A stretch of 64,000 bases of DNA. Source: Nocardioides sp. S5. GTDB lineage: Bacteria; Actinomycetota; Actinomycetes; Propionibacteriales; Nocardioidaceae. The notes under the pieces are model-generated. The model was not told the origin of the DNA. It made no database searches and was given only the letters and a program-made list of their open reading frames with translations. Of this stretch, positions 10,701 to 18,526 are shown piece after piece. Each line of letters opens with the position of its first letter. Positions within the stretch are counted from its first letter, which is position 1. The stretch is from positions 1,922,001 to 1,986,000 of the forward strand of contig NZ_CP022296.1 in assembly GCF_017310035.1 (NCBI RefSeq), given 5' to 3'. The position numbers and the translations under genes are program-made.

Positions 10701-11234
10701 CGGTCGGCGCCCGACACCGACGAGGCCGACCTCGAGCAGCGCTTCGCCGAGCTCAGCCGTTTCATGGAGCAGCTGCGCCGCCCGACGCAGGGCGGGGACG
10801 GCACCGCGAGCGAGCGCGACCGCCTGCTCGACGTACGCCGTCACGTGGAGGTGAGTGCCGAGCGCTACGACTCGCTGACCGGCGAGCTGCGGGCGACCTA
10901 CCGCACGCTGGGGGAGAAGAGCGGCGGCGAGAGCCAGGAGCTGGTGGCCTTCATCGTCGGGTCGGCACTCCGCTTCCGCCTCGGCGACGAGATGCGCTCG
11001 CGCCCGCGCTTCGCACCGGTCTTCCTCGACGAGGGCTTCGTTAAGGCCGACTCCGAGTTCGCCGGCCGTGCCGTGCGCGCCTGGAAGGGGCTGGGCTTCC
11101 AGCTGGTCATCGGGGTGCCGCTCGACAAGGTCACCGGCCTCGAGCCGCACATGGACGAGCTGCTCGCCATCACCAAGAACAGCACCACGCACCAGTCGTG
11201 GATCACCTCGATCACCGACGCCCGGAGCTCCTAG
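7767..11234 (+). CDS. jetC: JetC/MksB-like SMC-family ATPase (COG4913 type)
   Basis: 1155-residue SMC/MukB-like ATPase, the motor of the JetABC complex. The Walker A motif GASGVGKST is at 69-77, followed by conserved head sequence (FNGASNDAVAGRARSIGQRNLLSYLRG). A long coiled coil is broken by a hinge-like region at about 520-660 (LAPEEARWRTAVETVLGASARTLLVP). The second coil (about 690-900) leads to the C-terminal head with the ABC signature GEKSGGESQ near 1050 and Walker B FLDEGF at about 1086-1091. All ATPase motifs look intact. In type I Wadjet, JetABC extrudes plasmid DNA and hands it to the nuclease JetD. Here the next gene (11251-11541, opposite strand) is unrelated, so JetD is absent from the operon. 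Confidence 0.9.
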   Translation: MSIDEVRPDAPDATPDETDPNGLFAEHSVATPADDTMQWRAALLQLVNWGGFGGLTTVPLRGDATMISGASGVGKSTILDAYTALMMPSDTKFNGASNDAVAGRARSIGQRNLLSYLRGAVDVVDDPRTGRPVEKLLRGRGGDTWGAVAMTFVNDRGGQFTVLRTYYVPRRATRSGEVQMQLVTHDGPLRLDTLEVAVAERFHANTLKKLFPGVRVHRTYAEFAAVLHARLGIGANGDGAKALRLLARIQSGNQVRSVDELYKDMVLERPATYAAADRAIEHFDDLDAAHAAMRTEQHKLELLEPITGIHERTVQAARRLAELDSFGVTRSGDTPLRTWLLQEHLRLIGQAVTTNRADRAATTDALAATTAAERALVADAEAAQEAHRAAGGSTLQSLAWAVEQEKVVRDDRANRRTVLSDRLLPLVDVADASAPDIDSALMSAEAFAVLQLHARQWLAGWEREQERLKRERDGARDRRYPLSHRQAELRRERGSLESQKGRVGSRMHELRAEVARASGLSEDELPYVAELLDLAPEEARWRTAVETVLGASARTLLVPVDRLSHFSRAIDGLHLRGRLVFEGVPLDLPDLGPADPERIAGKLLFKDSPFSGWVQAHVAEPARNALCVEDASDLDGGGFRVTLAGQTRSGRRGTHGRTEGRSIIGFSNADAIEELDTELASIGADLDAIDAEVAELDRRAAVLEHQRSAYDAVAVARFDDLDVEASERRLADLESRRTEILGADDELQVLEQQIERLAEQLESTRRVRFGLEERQRELNEQHGRLVDDEDLVNDRLETAAPLALDEEQRDALAADFRAAAAPGDPDDLDRFAETSQRLAERLREAVGDAEAELRRADDELASIFRAYKLQWESPNLGATAESYGDYARILEEIRGTGLAGRRSEWRRRLTEWSGQDLVPLLGAMAASVEDIEDRLEPINAILRRLEFGGAGDRLRIRLRRLAPAHVQVFLRDLRALTARSAPDTDEADLEQRFAELSRFMEQLRRPTQGGDGTASERDRLLDVRRHVEVSAERYDSLTGELRATYRTLGEKSGGESQELVAFIVGSALRFRLGDEMRSRPRFAPVFLDEGFVKADSEFAGRAVRAWKGLGFQLVIGVPLDKVTGLEPHMDELLAITKNSTTHQSWITSITDARSS

Positions 11235-11250
11235 CGGGGCGGACCCGGAC

Positions 11251-11541
11251 TCACTCGAAGAGCCGGTCCTCCGCCTCGACCGAGGTGACCTCCATCCTCA
11301 GGGCCAGCACCTTCTCCGGCGACAGCCCGAGGCGGGCGAGGATGACCTGGACCTGCGGCAGCACCCAGGGGTAGGACTCGACCGCGACGCGACCGGCCTC
11401 GGTCGCGACGCGGACCCAGACGACGGGCGAGCCGCCGCGGTCCGGCAGCCAGTGCGCCTCCAGCACGCCGGCAGGGGCCAGGGAGGCGACGATCGGCAGC
11501 ATCGCCGCGTCGACCGCCTGCCGCAGCTGCTCCTCGCCCAT
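11251..11541 (-). CDS. Hypothetical protein, 96 residues
   Basis: Not recognised. A compact acidic protein with a probable alpha/beta fold: an N-terminal helix (MGEEQLRQAVDAAMLPIVASL), a strand pair around VVWVRVATEAGRVAVES, a helix PQVQVILARLGLSPEKVLAL and a final strand MEVTSVEAEDRLF. It faces the jetC gene tail-to-tail with only 16 bp between stops. It is too small, and lacks any resemblance, to be JetD. Start ATG at 11541. Confidence 0.65.
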   Translation of the reverse strand: MGEEQLRQAVDAAMLPIVASLAPAGVLEAHWLPDRGGSPVVWVRVATEAGRVAVESYPWVLPQVQVILARLGLSPEKVLALRMEVTSVEAEDRLFE

Positions 11542-11634
11542 CTCCCCAGCCTAGGTCGAGCCTCCCACCCGAGACGCGGGATGGTTTTGCCTTCAACCGC
11601 CGCGGGCGGGACGCCGCAGCCCTACCGTGGAGCC

Positions 11635-13596
11635 ATGACATCGGTGCGGGTGCTCGGCCTGCCGGCGGCCCTCGGGTTCGCCGTGGCCTACGTCGCGCTC
11701 GCCCTCGTGGGCCGGGCCACGGTGCTGCCTGGCTCGTCCGTCAGCCTGGTGTGGCCCGCGGCAGGGGTGGCGGTGCTCTGGCTCCTGGCCGAGCGGTCGG
11801 ACCGTCAGGTCCGGGTCCTGCTGCTGGTCGCCGTGCTGCTGGGCGTCGTCCTCGCCGTGACCGGGGCGGACGTGCCCCTCGTCCTGCTCGGCGGCGCGGG
11901 CGTGGCGGTGCAGACCTGGCTGGTCGTGGCGCTGGTGCGTCGCTGGTGCCCGACGCTCATCGGCGCCGGCGGCGAGGACAGCGTGCACACCCTCCGGACG
12001 CTCGCCGTCGGCACCGGGGCCGTGCTGGTCGCCTGCGCCGTCGGGGCCGTGCTGCTCACCCTCGCGCTGTGGGCTGCGGGCGACGACCCGGACCTCGGCG
12101 ACGCCGTGCTGGTCTGGGGCCGGCAGGTCGCCGGGACGATCGTGATCGGGAGCGTCGGTCACCTGGCCTGGGAGTGGCGTCGCGGACACGCGGACCCGCG
12201 GGTCGGCGGCGGTGGTCACGCCGAGCTGGCCGTGCTGTGGGGCATGTCGGCCGCCGCCGTCGTCGCGATGTTCCTCCAGCCGCTTCCCCTGGTGTTCCTG
12301 CTCGTCCCGCTGACCGGGTGGTGCGCCTCGCGCTTCACCACCTTCACCGCCGCTCTGCACGCGTGCGCGCTCGGGACGGTCGCCCTGGTGCTGACCGCAG
12401 GCGGGCACGGACCCATCGCCCGCCTCGACGACCCGTACGTCGAGGCGATGGGCACCCAGTCCTTCCTGCTGGCCCTCCTCCTGACGGCCCTCGCAGTGGG
12501 CACGCTCCGCGACCGCGTGGACGACCTCGTCCGGCAGCTCGTCGCGGCGCAGGCAGTGTCGGACGCCCAGGCCGAGCTGCTCTCCGGGATGACCGGGAGC
12601 ATGGGGGAGGGCCTGCTGGTCCTGGACGACGAGCGCCGGGTCACCACGCACAACGCCGCCAGCGCGCGGCTCGCGCGCCGGCACCTGCCGGGGGACGAGC
12701 AGCGCGCCCTGGCGGCGCTGGTGGACCTGCTCGACCACCCGCCCCGACCGGCGGCGTGGCGCCGGCCCGAGCTCGGCCCCGGCGACGTCGTCGTACCCCT
12801 CGCGGACGGGGGCGAGATGGTGCTCGCGGTCACCTCCCGGCCGCTCGCCGCGGGTCGGCTCGGGACCCTGCTGGTCGTTCGGGAGGTCACCGCGCACCGG
12901 TCGGGGTTCCGGCCGCTGGTCGAGTTCGCGTCGACGGCAGCGCACGACCTGCGCGGCCCGCTCACGACCATGCGGTCCTGGCTCTCGCTCGTCGAGCACG
13001 ACCTCGACGGGACCGGGCAGGACGAGGCACGGGACGCCGTGCGTCGCGTCGACCGCTCGGTCGTCCACATGAGCGAGCTCATCGACGACCTGCTCGCGCA
13101 GGCGGCCGCGGAGGGTGGCCAGCTCCGGCCCGAGGTGGTCGTCCTCGGTGGGAGCGGAGGGCTGCTGGCCGAGGTGGCCGACCTGGTCGGGCTCGACGAG
13201 CCGGTCGTCGCTCCGGCCGACCTCCCCGCGGTGCACGCCGACCCCGGGGCGGTGCGCCAGCTCTTCGCCAACCTCGTGGGCAACTGCGTCAAGTACGCCC
13301 GTCCCGGCGTCCCGCCCCGGGTGGAGGTCGACGCCCACGTCCGGGGGGACCGGGTCGTGGTCGAGGTGCGCGACCACGGCATCGGGGTCCCGGAGGCGGA
13401 CCGCGAACGCGTCTTCGACCGGTTCCACCGCAGCCAGGAGGTCCAGGCGTCCTACACCGGCACCGGGCTGGGGCTCTCGCTGTGCCGCTCCATCGTCGAG
13501 CGACATGGCGGCCGCATCGTGTGCGTGGCCCCGGGCGACGGCCCGGGCGCGGTGTTCCGCCTCGACCTCCCGGCCGTGCCCGGTGCGCGACACTGA
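11635..13596 (+). CDS. MASE1-domain sensor histidine kinase
   Basis: 653-residue membrane sensor kinase. Residues about 1-300 hold a MASE1-type integral membrane sensor with about eight hydrophobic segments (for example LLLVAVLLGVVLAVTGADV, VLLTLALWAAG). A short coiled linker and a PAS-like region follow (MTGSMGEGLLVLDDERRVTTHNAAS). The HisKA domain has the phospho-acceptor H437 in STAAHDLRGPLTTMRSW. The HATPase_c domain shows the N box (FANLVGNCVKYARPG), G1 (VRDHGIGVPEADRERVFDRFHRS) and G2 (TGTGLGLSLCRSIVERHGGRI). No response regulator is adjacent, so it is an orphan kinase in this window. ATG at 11635 was chosen because the membrane domain begins there; further upstream the frame overlaps other genes. 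Confidence 0.9.
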   Translation: MTSVRVLGLPAALGFAVAYVALALVGRATVLPGSSVSLVWPAAGVAVLWLLAERSDRQVRVLLLVAVLLGVVLAVTGADVPLVLLGGAGVAVQTWLVVALVRRWCPTLIGAGGEDSVHTLRTLAVGTGAVLVACAVGAVLLTLALWAAGDDPDLGDAVLVWGRQVAGTIVIGSVGHLAWEWRRGHADPRVGGGGHAELAVLWGMSAAAVVAMFLQPLPLVFLLVPLTGWCASRFTTFTAALHACALGTVALVLTAGGHGPIARLDDPYVEAMGTQSFLLALLLTALAVGTLRDRVDDLVRQLVAAQAVSDAQAELLSGMTGSMGEGLLVLDDERRVTTHNAASARLARRHLPGDEQRALAALVDLLDHPPRPAAWRRPELGPGDVVVPLADGGEMVLAVTSRPLAAGRLGTLLVVREVTAHRSGFRPLVEFASTAAHDLRGPLTTMRSWLSLVEHDLDGTGQDEARDAVRRVDRSVVHMSELIDDLLAQAAAEGGQLRPEVVVLGGSGGLLAEVADLVGLDEPVVAPADLPAVHADPGAVRQLFANLVGNCVKYARPGVPPRVEVDAHVRGDRVVVEVRDHGIGVPEADRERVFDRFHRSQEVQASYTGTGLGLSLCRSIVERHGGRIVCVAPGDGPGAVFRLDLPAVPGARH

Positions 13597-13625
13597 GCGC
13601 CATCCCGACCTACCCAGGAGGCGAC

Positions 13626-15236
13626 GTGGTCGTCACGATCTTCCGCAACGCGGCCGTGTTCGACGGCTACGCCCACCTCGGCCGGGTCGGCGACGTCGTG
13701 GTCCGCGACGGACGCGTCGCGGCCGTGGGCGCGGACGCGGTGCCCGCCGGGGCGCGGGTCGTCGACGTCGACGGCGGGCTCCTGCTGCCCGGCTTCACCG
13801 ACGCCCACGTGCACCCGGTGCAGGGCGGGCTGGAGCGCCTCGGTTGCGACCTGAGCGGGCTCGCGGCCGACGCGACGGCGTACGTGCGCCACGTCGGCGA
13901 GCACGCCCGCTCGCGTCCCGGCGACGACTGGGTCCAGGGTGGGGGCTGGGCGATGGCGGCGTTCCCCGGCGGCCTGCCGACCGCGCAGGAGCTCGACGAG
14001 GTGGTCGGCGATCGTCCTGTCGCGCTGGCCACCCGCGACCACCACGGGATGTGGGTCAACACCCGCGCGCTGGAGGTCGCCGGCATCACCGCCCACACGC
14101 CCGACCCTGCGGACGGTCGCATCGAGCGCGATGCCGGCGGACGCCCGACCGGCGTGCTGCACGAGGGGGCCATGGCGCTGCTCGACCACGTCCTGCCGCC
14201 CGTCGACGACGCCCAGCTCCGCGCCGCCCTCCTCGAGGGTCAGCGGTACCTCCACTCCCTCGGGGTCACCGCCTGGCAGGACGCCATCGTCGGCGCCTAC
14301 TCCGGCATGCGCGACGTCGGCCCGACCTACGCGCGCGCGGCCGCGAACGGCGACCTCACCGGCACCGTCGTGGGTGCGCTGTGGTGGGACCGGGCGCGGG
14401 GGCGCGAGCAGGTGACGGACCTGATCGCCAGGCGTGAGGACTACTCGGGCGGCCGGTTCTCGGCCACGTCGGTCAAGGTGATGCAGGACGGGGTCGCGGA
14501 GAACGGCACGGCGGCGCTCGTCGAGCCCTACCTCGACCGCTGCGGGCACGCCACCGACAACGCGGGGATCTCCTTCGTCGACCCGGTGGCCCTGCGCTCC
14601 TACGTCGGCGAGCTCGACCACCACGGCTTCCAGGTGCGCGTCCACGGCCTCGGAGACCGGGGCGTGCGCGAGGCGCTCGACGCCTTCGAGGGCACGCACC
14701 CCGACCGGCGCCACCACGTCGCGCACCTCCAGCTCGTCCACCCCGACGACGTACGCCGCTTCGCCGCCCTGGGCGTCGCCGCCAACATCCAGGCGCTGTG
14801 GGCCTGCCTCGACGACCAGATGACCGAGCTCACCCTCCCGTTCCTGGGTCCCGAGCGCGCCGGGCGGCAGTACCCGTTCGGTGACCTGCACGCCGCCGGG
14901 GCTCGGTTGGTGGCCGGCAGCGACTGGCCTGTGAGCACCCCCGACCCGCTCGCGGCGATCCACACCGCGGTGCACCGCACGGCGTACGGCGAGCCGGCGC
15001 CCGCCGGGACCGAGCCGTTCCTCCCCGAGCAGGCGCTCCCGGTCGAGGTCGCGTTCGCCGCCTACACGAGCGGCTCGGCGTGGGTGAACCACCGCGACGA
15101 TGCCGGCATGGTCCGGCCCGGTGCGGTCGCGGACCTGGTCGTGCTGGACTCCGACCCCTTCCTGGAGCCCCACGAGATCGGTCGGGCGCGGGTGCGCTCC
15201 ACCTGGATCGACGGCGAGTGCGTCCACGAGGCCTGA
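13626..15236 (+). CDS. Amidohydrolase_3 family metal-dependent hydrolase (YtcJ-like)
   Basis: 536-residue amidohydrolase of the YtcJ/NfdA type, which hydrolyse amide or N-formyl bonds of small molecules. The metal-binding HxH is H61/H63 in GFTDAHVHPVQGG. Further family marks are the WVQGGGW loop, the ATRDHHGMWVNTRAL segment, VHGLGDRGVREALDAF, RHHVAHLQLVHPDD, and the catalytic Asp region AGSDWPVSTPDPLAAI. The C-terminus ends with the usual composite domain strand (GAVADLVVLDSDPF). GTG at 13626 follows a perfect AGGAGG with 4-nt spacing. It lies 29 bp behind the kinase, possibly co-transcribed, though no functional link is evident. Confidence 0.9.
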   Translation: MVVTIFRNAAVFDGYAHLGRVGDVVVRDGRVAAVGADAVPAGARVVDVDGGLLLPGFTDAHVHPVQGGLERLGCDLSGLAADATAYVRHVGEHARSRPGDDWVQGGGWAMAAFPGGLPTAQELDEVVGDRPVALATRDHHGMWVNTRALEVAGITAHTPDPADGRIERDAGGRPTGVLHEGAMALLDHVLPPVDDAQLRAALLEGQRYLHSLGVTAWQDAIVGAYSGMRDVGPTYARAAANGDLTGTVVGALWWDRARGREQVTDLIARREDYSGGRFSATSVKVMQDGVAENGTAALVEPYLDRCGHATDNAGISFVDPVALRSYVGELDHHGFQVRVHGLGDRGVREALDAFEGTHPDRRHHVAHLQLVHPDDVRRFAALGVAANIQALWACLDDQMTELTLPFLGPERAGRQYPFGDLHAAGARLVAGSDWPVSTPDPLAAIHTAVHRTAYGEPAPAGTEPFLPEQALPVEVAFAAYTSGSAWVNHRDDAGMVRPGAVADLVVLDSDPFLEPHEIGRARVRSTWIDGECVHEA

Positions 15237-15248
15237 CGCCGCGGGCGC

Positions 15249-15950
15249 TCAGCGTTCGTGGTGCAGCTGCACGAGCACCCGCGCGAGCAGGATCACCGGC
15301 ACCCCGGCGCGGCGCGCCGCGTCGTCGAGCTCGCCACGCGCCTCGGTGACCGGCAGGTCGCGATGGGCGGCGAGGATGCCCGTGGCGGTGTCGATCGTCG
15401 CCGCGTCCCGCAGCTGCGTCGGGGCCTGCTCGGCCAGCGTACGGGTGGTGAAGTCGAGGTCGGCGTTGGCGATCGCGCCCGGCGCCCAGGCGCCGAAGAC
15501 CTCGGCCAGCGCCGCGTGCAGACCGACGAACGTGTCCGCTGCACGGCCGTAGAGGTTCACCGTCGCGACGACCGAGCCCTCGATCAGCACCGGCAGCGTC
15601 AGCGTGCTGTGCACGCCCATCGCGGCGCTGGCCCGGGCGAACTCGCCCCACCGGGACTCGCTCAGCAGGCCCTCGGGCGACGTGGCGAGGCCGTGGCCCA
15701 GGCCGATGGCGTCGACGCAGGGGCCGGTGTCGAGGTACTGCACCGCGTCCAGGGCGGCGATCTCCTGGTCGGTGGCCACCACGGTGAAGGTCAGGTCGTG
15801 GGCGCGCGATGCCATGCTCACGCCGACGAGGCCGGGGGCGACCGCCTGTGCGCGGTCGGAGGTGGCCCTCAGCTGGTCGACCAGCGGGGTGTCGTCCAGG
15901 TAGGGGTCCAGCTCGTCCAGGGCCTCGAGCGTCTCAGGGATGGGCTCCAT
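15249..15950 (-). CDS. GAF and ANTAR domain protein (RNA-binding antiterminator type)
   Basis: 233 residues. The N-terminal 150 residues are a GAF-like sensor (VTFT-type strand DLTFTVVATDQEIAALDAVQYLDTGPCVDAI, then GVHSTLTLPVLIEGSVVATVNLYGRAADTF). The C-terminal 55 residues are an ANTAR three-helix bundle (IDTATGILAAHRDLPVTEARGELDDAARRAGVPVILLARVLVQL), which binds paired hairpins in RNA to prevent transcription termination. This architecture is very common in Actinobacteria; what the GAF domain senses is unknown. Start ATG at 15950. It is convergent with the amidohydrolase gene (12-bp gap) and divergent from a universal stress protein gene. Confidence 0.9.
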   Translation of the reverse strand: MEPIPETLEALDELDPYLDDTPLVDQLRATSDRAQAVAPGLVGVSMASRAHDLTFTVVATDQEIAALDAVQYLDTGPCVDAIGLGHGLATSPEGLLSESRWGEFARASAAMGVHSTLTLPVLIEGSVVATVNLYGRAADTFVGLHAALAEVFGAWAPGAIANADLDFTTRTLAEQAPTQLRDAATIDTATGILAAHRDLPVTEARGELDDAARRAGVPVILLARVLVQLHHER

Positions 15951-16092
15951 GCCGGCGCCGTACCCACGCGCCGCGTCCGCTATTCACGCGGGACGGTCGG
16001 TGTCATGGGTGGGACCTGTGGCCCTGTCGTGCACCGGTGGCGAGGACGACGCTGGACGTAGGGGCAGGAGCGCCCCCCGGAGGAGGACGACC

Positions 16093-17028
16093 ATGGACAC
16101 CACCACGAAGGACGCCGTCGTCGTCGGGGTCAGCGGACCCGGACGGGAGACCGCAGCCCTGCGCTACGCCGTCGACCGCGCGCGCCGCGACGCCTCGGAA
16201 GTGGTGGCCGTCCACGCCTTCCGCACGGCCCTGACCGGACCGCCGCCGCGCGCGCTGCTGACCTCCGCCGAGACCGCCGACATGGCGCACTGGGTGATCA
16301 AGCAGGTCGGTGACGAGCTCGCCGAGCTGACGGACGGCACGGTGCCCTGTCGCACCCTCGCCGTGGCCGGCACGCCCGCCCACGTGCTCGTCGACCTGGG
16401 CCGCGAGGCCCGGACGGTGGTGGTGCAGCACCACCTGCCGCACGGCCTGCGGCGGCTCTTCGCCGGCTCGACGGCGTACGCCGTGGCAGCGCACGCCGCG
16501 TGCCCCGTGGTCTCCGTCCCTGCGGACTGGCAGCCCTCGACGGGCGAGCCCGGCGAGGTGGTCGTCGGGGTCCACGAGGCAGGCGTGCCGCTCGCGGTGC
16601 TGGAGGCGGCCTTCGCCCAGGCCGAGGCCACGGGGGCGCCCCTCAGGGTCGTCCACGCGTGGCGCCTCGACGCGGTCTACGACGACATCATCACCGACCG
16701 CGTCGCCGCCGAGTGGCGCGAGGAGCAGCAGCGCGCCCTCACCACCGTCGTGGACGGCCTGCGCGCGCAGCACCCCGCGGTGGAGGTCACGGTGGAGGTG
16801 CGGCACCAGTGGCCGGCCGACGTGCTCGTCGACGACTCGCAGGTGGCCTCCCTCGTGGTCGTCGGCCGGCACGGGCCGCACAGCTTCGAGCCGGCCCACC
16901 TGGGGTCGCTGGCACGCACGGTCGTGCGCGAGGCGAGGAGCCCCGTGATGGTCGTGCCCGTACGCCCCCACCGCGACGCCCCGAAGGACTGGGAGCTCGT
17001 CGCCGACGAGATCTCGCCGCAGGCCTGA
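16093..17028 (+). CDS. Universal stress protein, two tandem USP domains
   Basis: 311-residue tandem USP. Domain 1 opens [25 protein letters not shown] and ends with [36 protein letters not shown]. Domain 2 opens [26 protein letters not shown] and ends [35 protein letters not shown]. In domain 1 the glycine-rich ATP loop is replaced by [16 protein letters not shown], so ATP binding there may be lost. Domain 2 keeps GRHG but the second glycine region is altered too. Start ATG at 16093 is preceded by AGGAGG with 6-nt spacing. The DUF4389 gene follows 43 bp downstream, and the pair is likely one transcription unit. Confidence 0.88.
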   Translation: MDTTTKDAVVVGVSGPGRETAALRYAVDRARRDASEVVAVHAFRTALTGPPPRALLTSAETADMAHWVIKQVGDELAELTDGTVPCRTLAVAGTPAHVLVDLGREARTVVVQHHLPHGLRRLFAGSTAYAVAAHAACPVVSVPADWQPSTGEPGEVVVGVHEAGVPLAVLEAAFAQAEATGAPLRVVHAWRLDAVYDDIITDRVAAEWREEQQRALTTVVDGLRAQHPAVEVTVEVRHQWPADVLVDDSQVASLVVVGRHGPHSFEPAHLGSLARTVVREARSPVMVVPVRPHRDAPKDWELVADEISPQA

Positions 17029-17071
17029 CCACGGCCGGCACCACCGCAGCACGACAGAGGAGGAAGGAACG

Positions 17072-18526
17072 ATGAGCGTCCAGGCCCGACCCGCAGAGGA
17101 GCATCCCGCGCACGTCTATCCCGTACGTGTCGACGTGCTCCCCGAGGAGCACCTCAACCGCTGGCTGTGGTTGGTGAAGTGGGCCCTCGTGATCCCGCAC
17201 TACGTCGTGCTGGCCTTCCTGTGGCTGGCCTTCCTCGTGCTGAGCGTGGTCGCGTTCTTCGCGATCCTCCTCACCGGCCGCTACCCGCGTCAGGTCTTCG
17301 ACTTCAACGTCGGGGTGCTGCGGTGGAGCTAGCGGGTGGCCTACTACGCCTACGGAGCGCTCGCCACGGACCGCTACCCGCCCTTCACCCTGGCCGACGT
17401 CCCCGACTACCCGGCGCACCTCGAGGTCTCCTACCCCGAGCACCTCTCGCGCGGCCTGGTGCTGGTCAAGTGGTGGCTGCTCGCCCTCCCGCACTACGTG
17501 GTCGTGGGCATCTTCACCGGCGGAGGGCTCTGGATCGCCAACGAGGCCGCGTCGCGCGACGACGCCGCGTGGACCGCGGGCGGCGGCCTGATCGGGCTGC
17601 TGGTCCTGGTGGCGGCGGTCGTGCTGCTCTTCACCGGCAGGTACCCGTCGGGGGTCTTCGACCTGGTGCTGGGCCTGAACCGCTGGGTCATCCGCGTCGC
17701 TGCGTACGCCGGGCTGATGACCGACGACTACCCGCCCTTCCGCCTGGACACCGGGCCCGACGACCCGGGCTCGCGGGTCGGGATCCGGCCGCCTGCGCCC
17801 CAGCCCTCCGGCGACGGACAGCCGCCACCCGACCACTGGTCCGCACCGCGGGTGGTGATGCTGGTCCTCGGCTGCCTCGGGCTCCTGGCGGGCACAGGCT
17901 TCCTGGGCGTCGCCGCGACCCTGGGCGTGCTCCAGGGCACCCTGCGTGACGACGACGGGTTCGTGATGTCGGGACGCGAGGAGCTCAGCACGGCGTCGTA
18001 CGCGATCGTCTCGGAGAGCCTCGAGACACAGCTCGCCGACGGCGCCGAGGTCGTGCCGGACCGTCTGCTCGGCGACACCAGGCTGACGGTCGAGCCGTCC
18101 GGTGCCGGTGCCGTCTTCGTCGGGATCGGTCCCACCGACGAGGTGGAGGCCTACCTCGCGGAGGTGGCGCACGCGGTGGTCGTGGACTTCGACTCGACCG
18201 GGTCCGGCGTCGAGCCGGTCTACCGGGACGTCGCAGGAGCCGCGCCGCTCGCCGCTCCCGAGGACGCCGTCCTCTGGACCGCCCGTGCATCGGGCACCGG
18301 GACCCAGGACCTGCGGTGGGCGGTCGAGGACGGCGACTGGACGGTCGTGGTGATGAACGCCGACGCGACCGCGGGGGTGACGGCCGACGTGGCGGTCGGT
18401 GCGGAGCTGCCTGCCACCGGGTGGGCCATCGGCCTGATGGCTGCGCTCGGCGGACTCTCCGTGCTGGTCGGAGGCGCCCTCACGTGGGGTGCCCTGCACA
18501 GCCGGCGGTCCGTCAGAACTCGATGA
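17072..18526 (+). pseudogene. DUF4389 membrane protein interrupted by an in-frame TAG at codon 87
   Basis: A continuous 485-codon frame with one internal stop. Residues 1-86 (to VGVLRWS) and the part after the stop (RVAYYAYGALATDRYPPF onward) are uninterrupted family sequence. The TAG at 17330-17332 stands where the repeat pattern calls for Trp, one base from TGG. The protein has two DUF4389 repeats, each with RGLVLVKWWLLALPHYVVVG-like and YPPF motifs and transmembrane helices, then a C-terminal extracytoplasmic region and final membrane helix (about 460-480). GTG at 17336 could allow reinitiation. The options are nonsense mutation, sequencing error, or two separately translated halves. Its last 14 nt overlap the convergent dehydrogenase gene. 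Confidence 0.85.

Noticed and set aside
11251..11541. 96-residue gene after jetC as a shortened JetD
   Set aside because: Wrong strand, too small, and no Toprim-like or DUF2220-like sequence.
17330..17332. TAG in the DUF4389 gene as a recoding site (pyrrolysine or programmed readthrough)
   Set aside because: Actinobacteria of this kind are not known to use pyrrolysine, no stimulatory structure is evident, and the Trp-to-stop change is one base; mutation or sequencing error is simpler.
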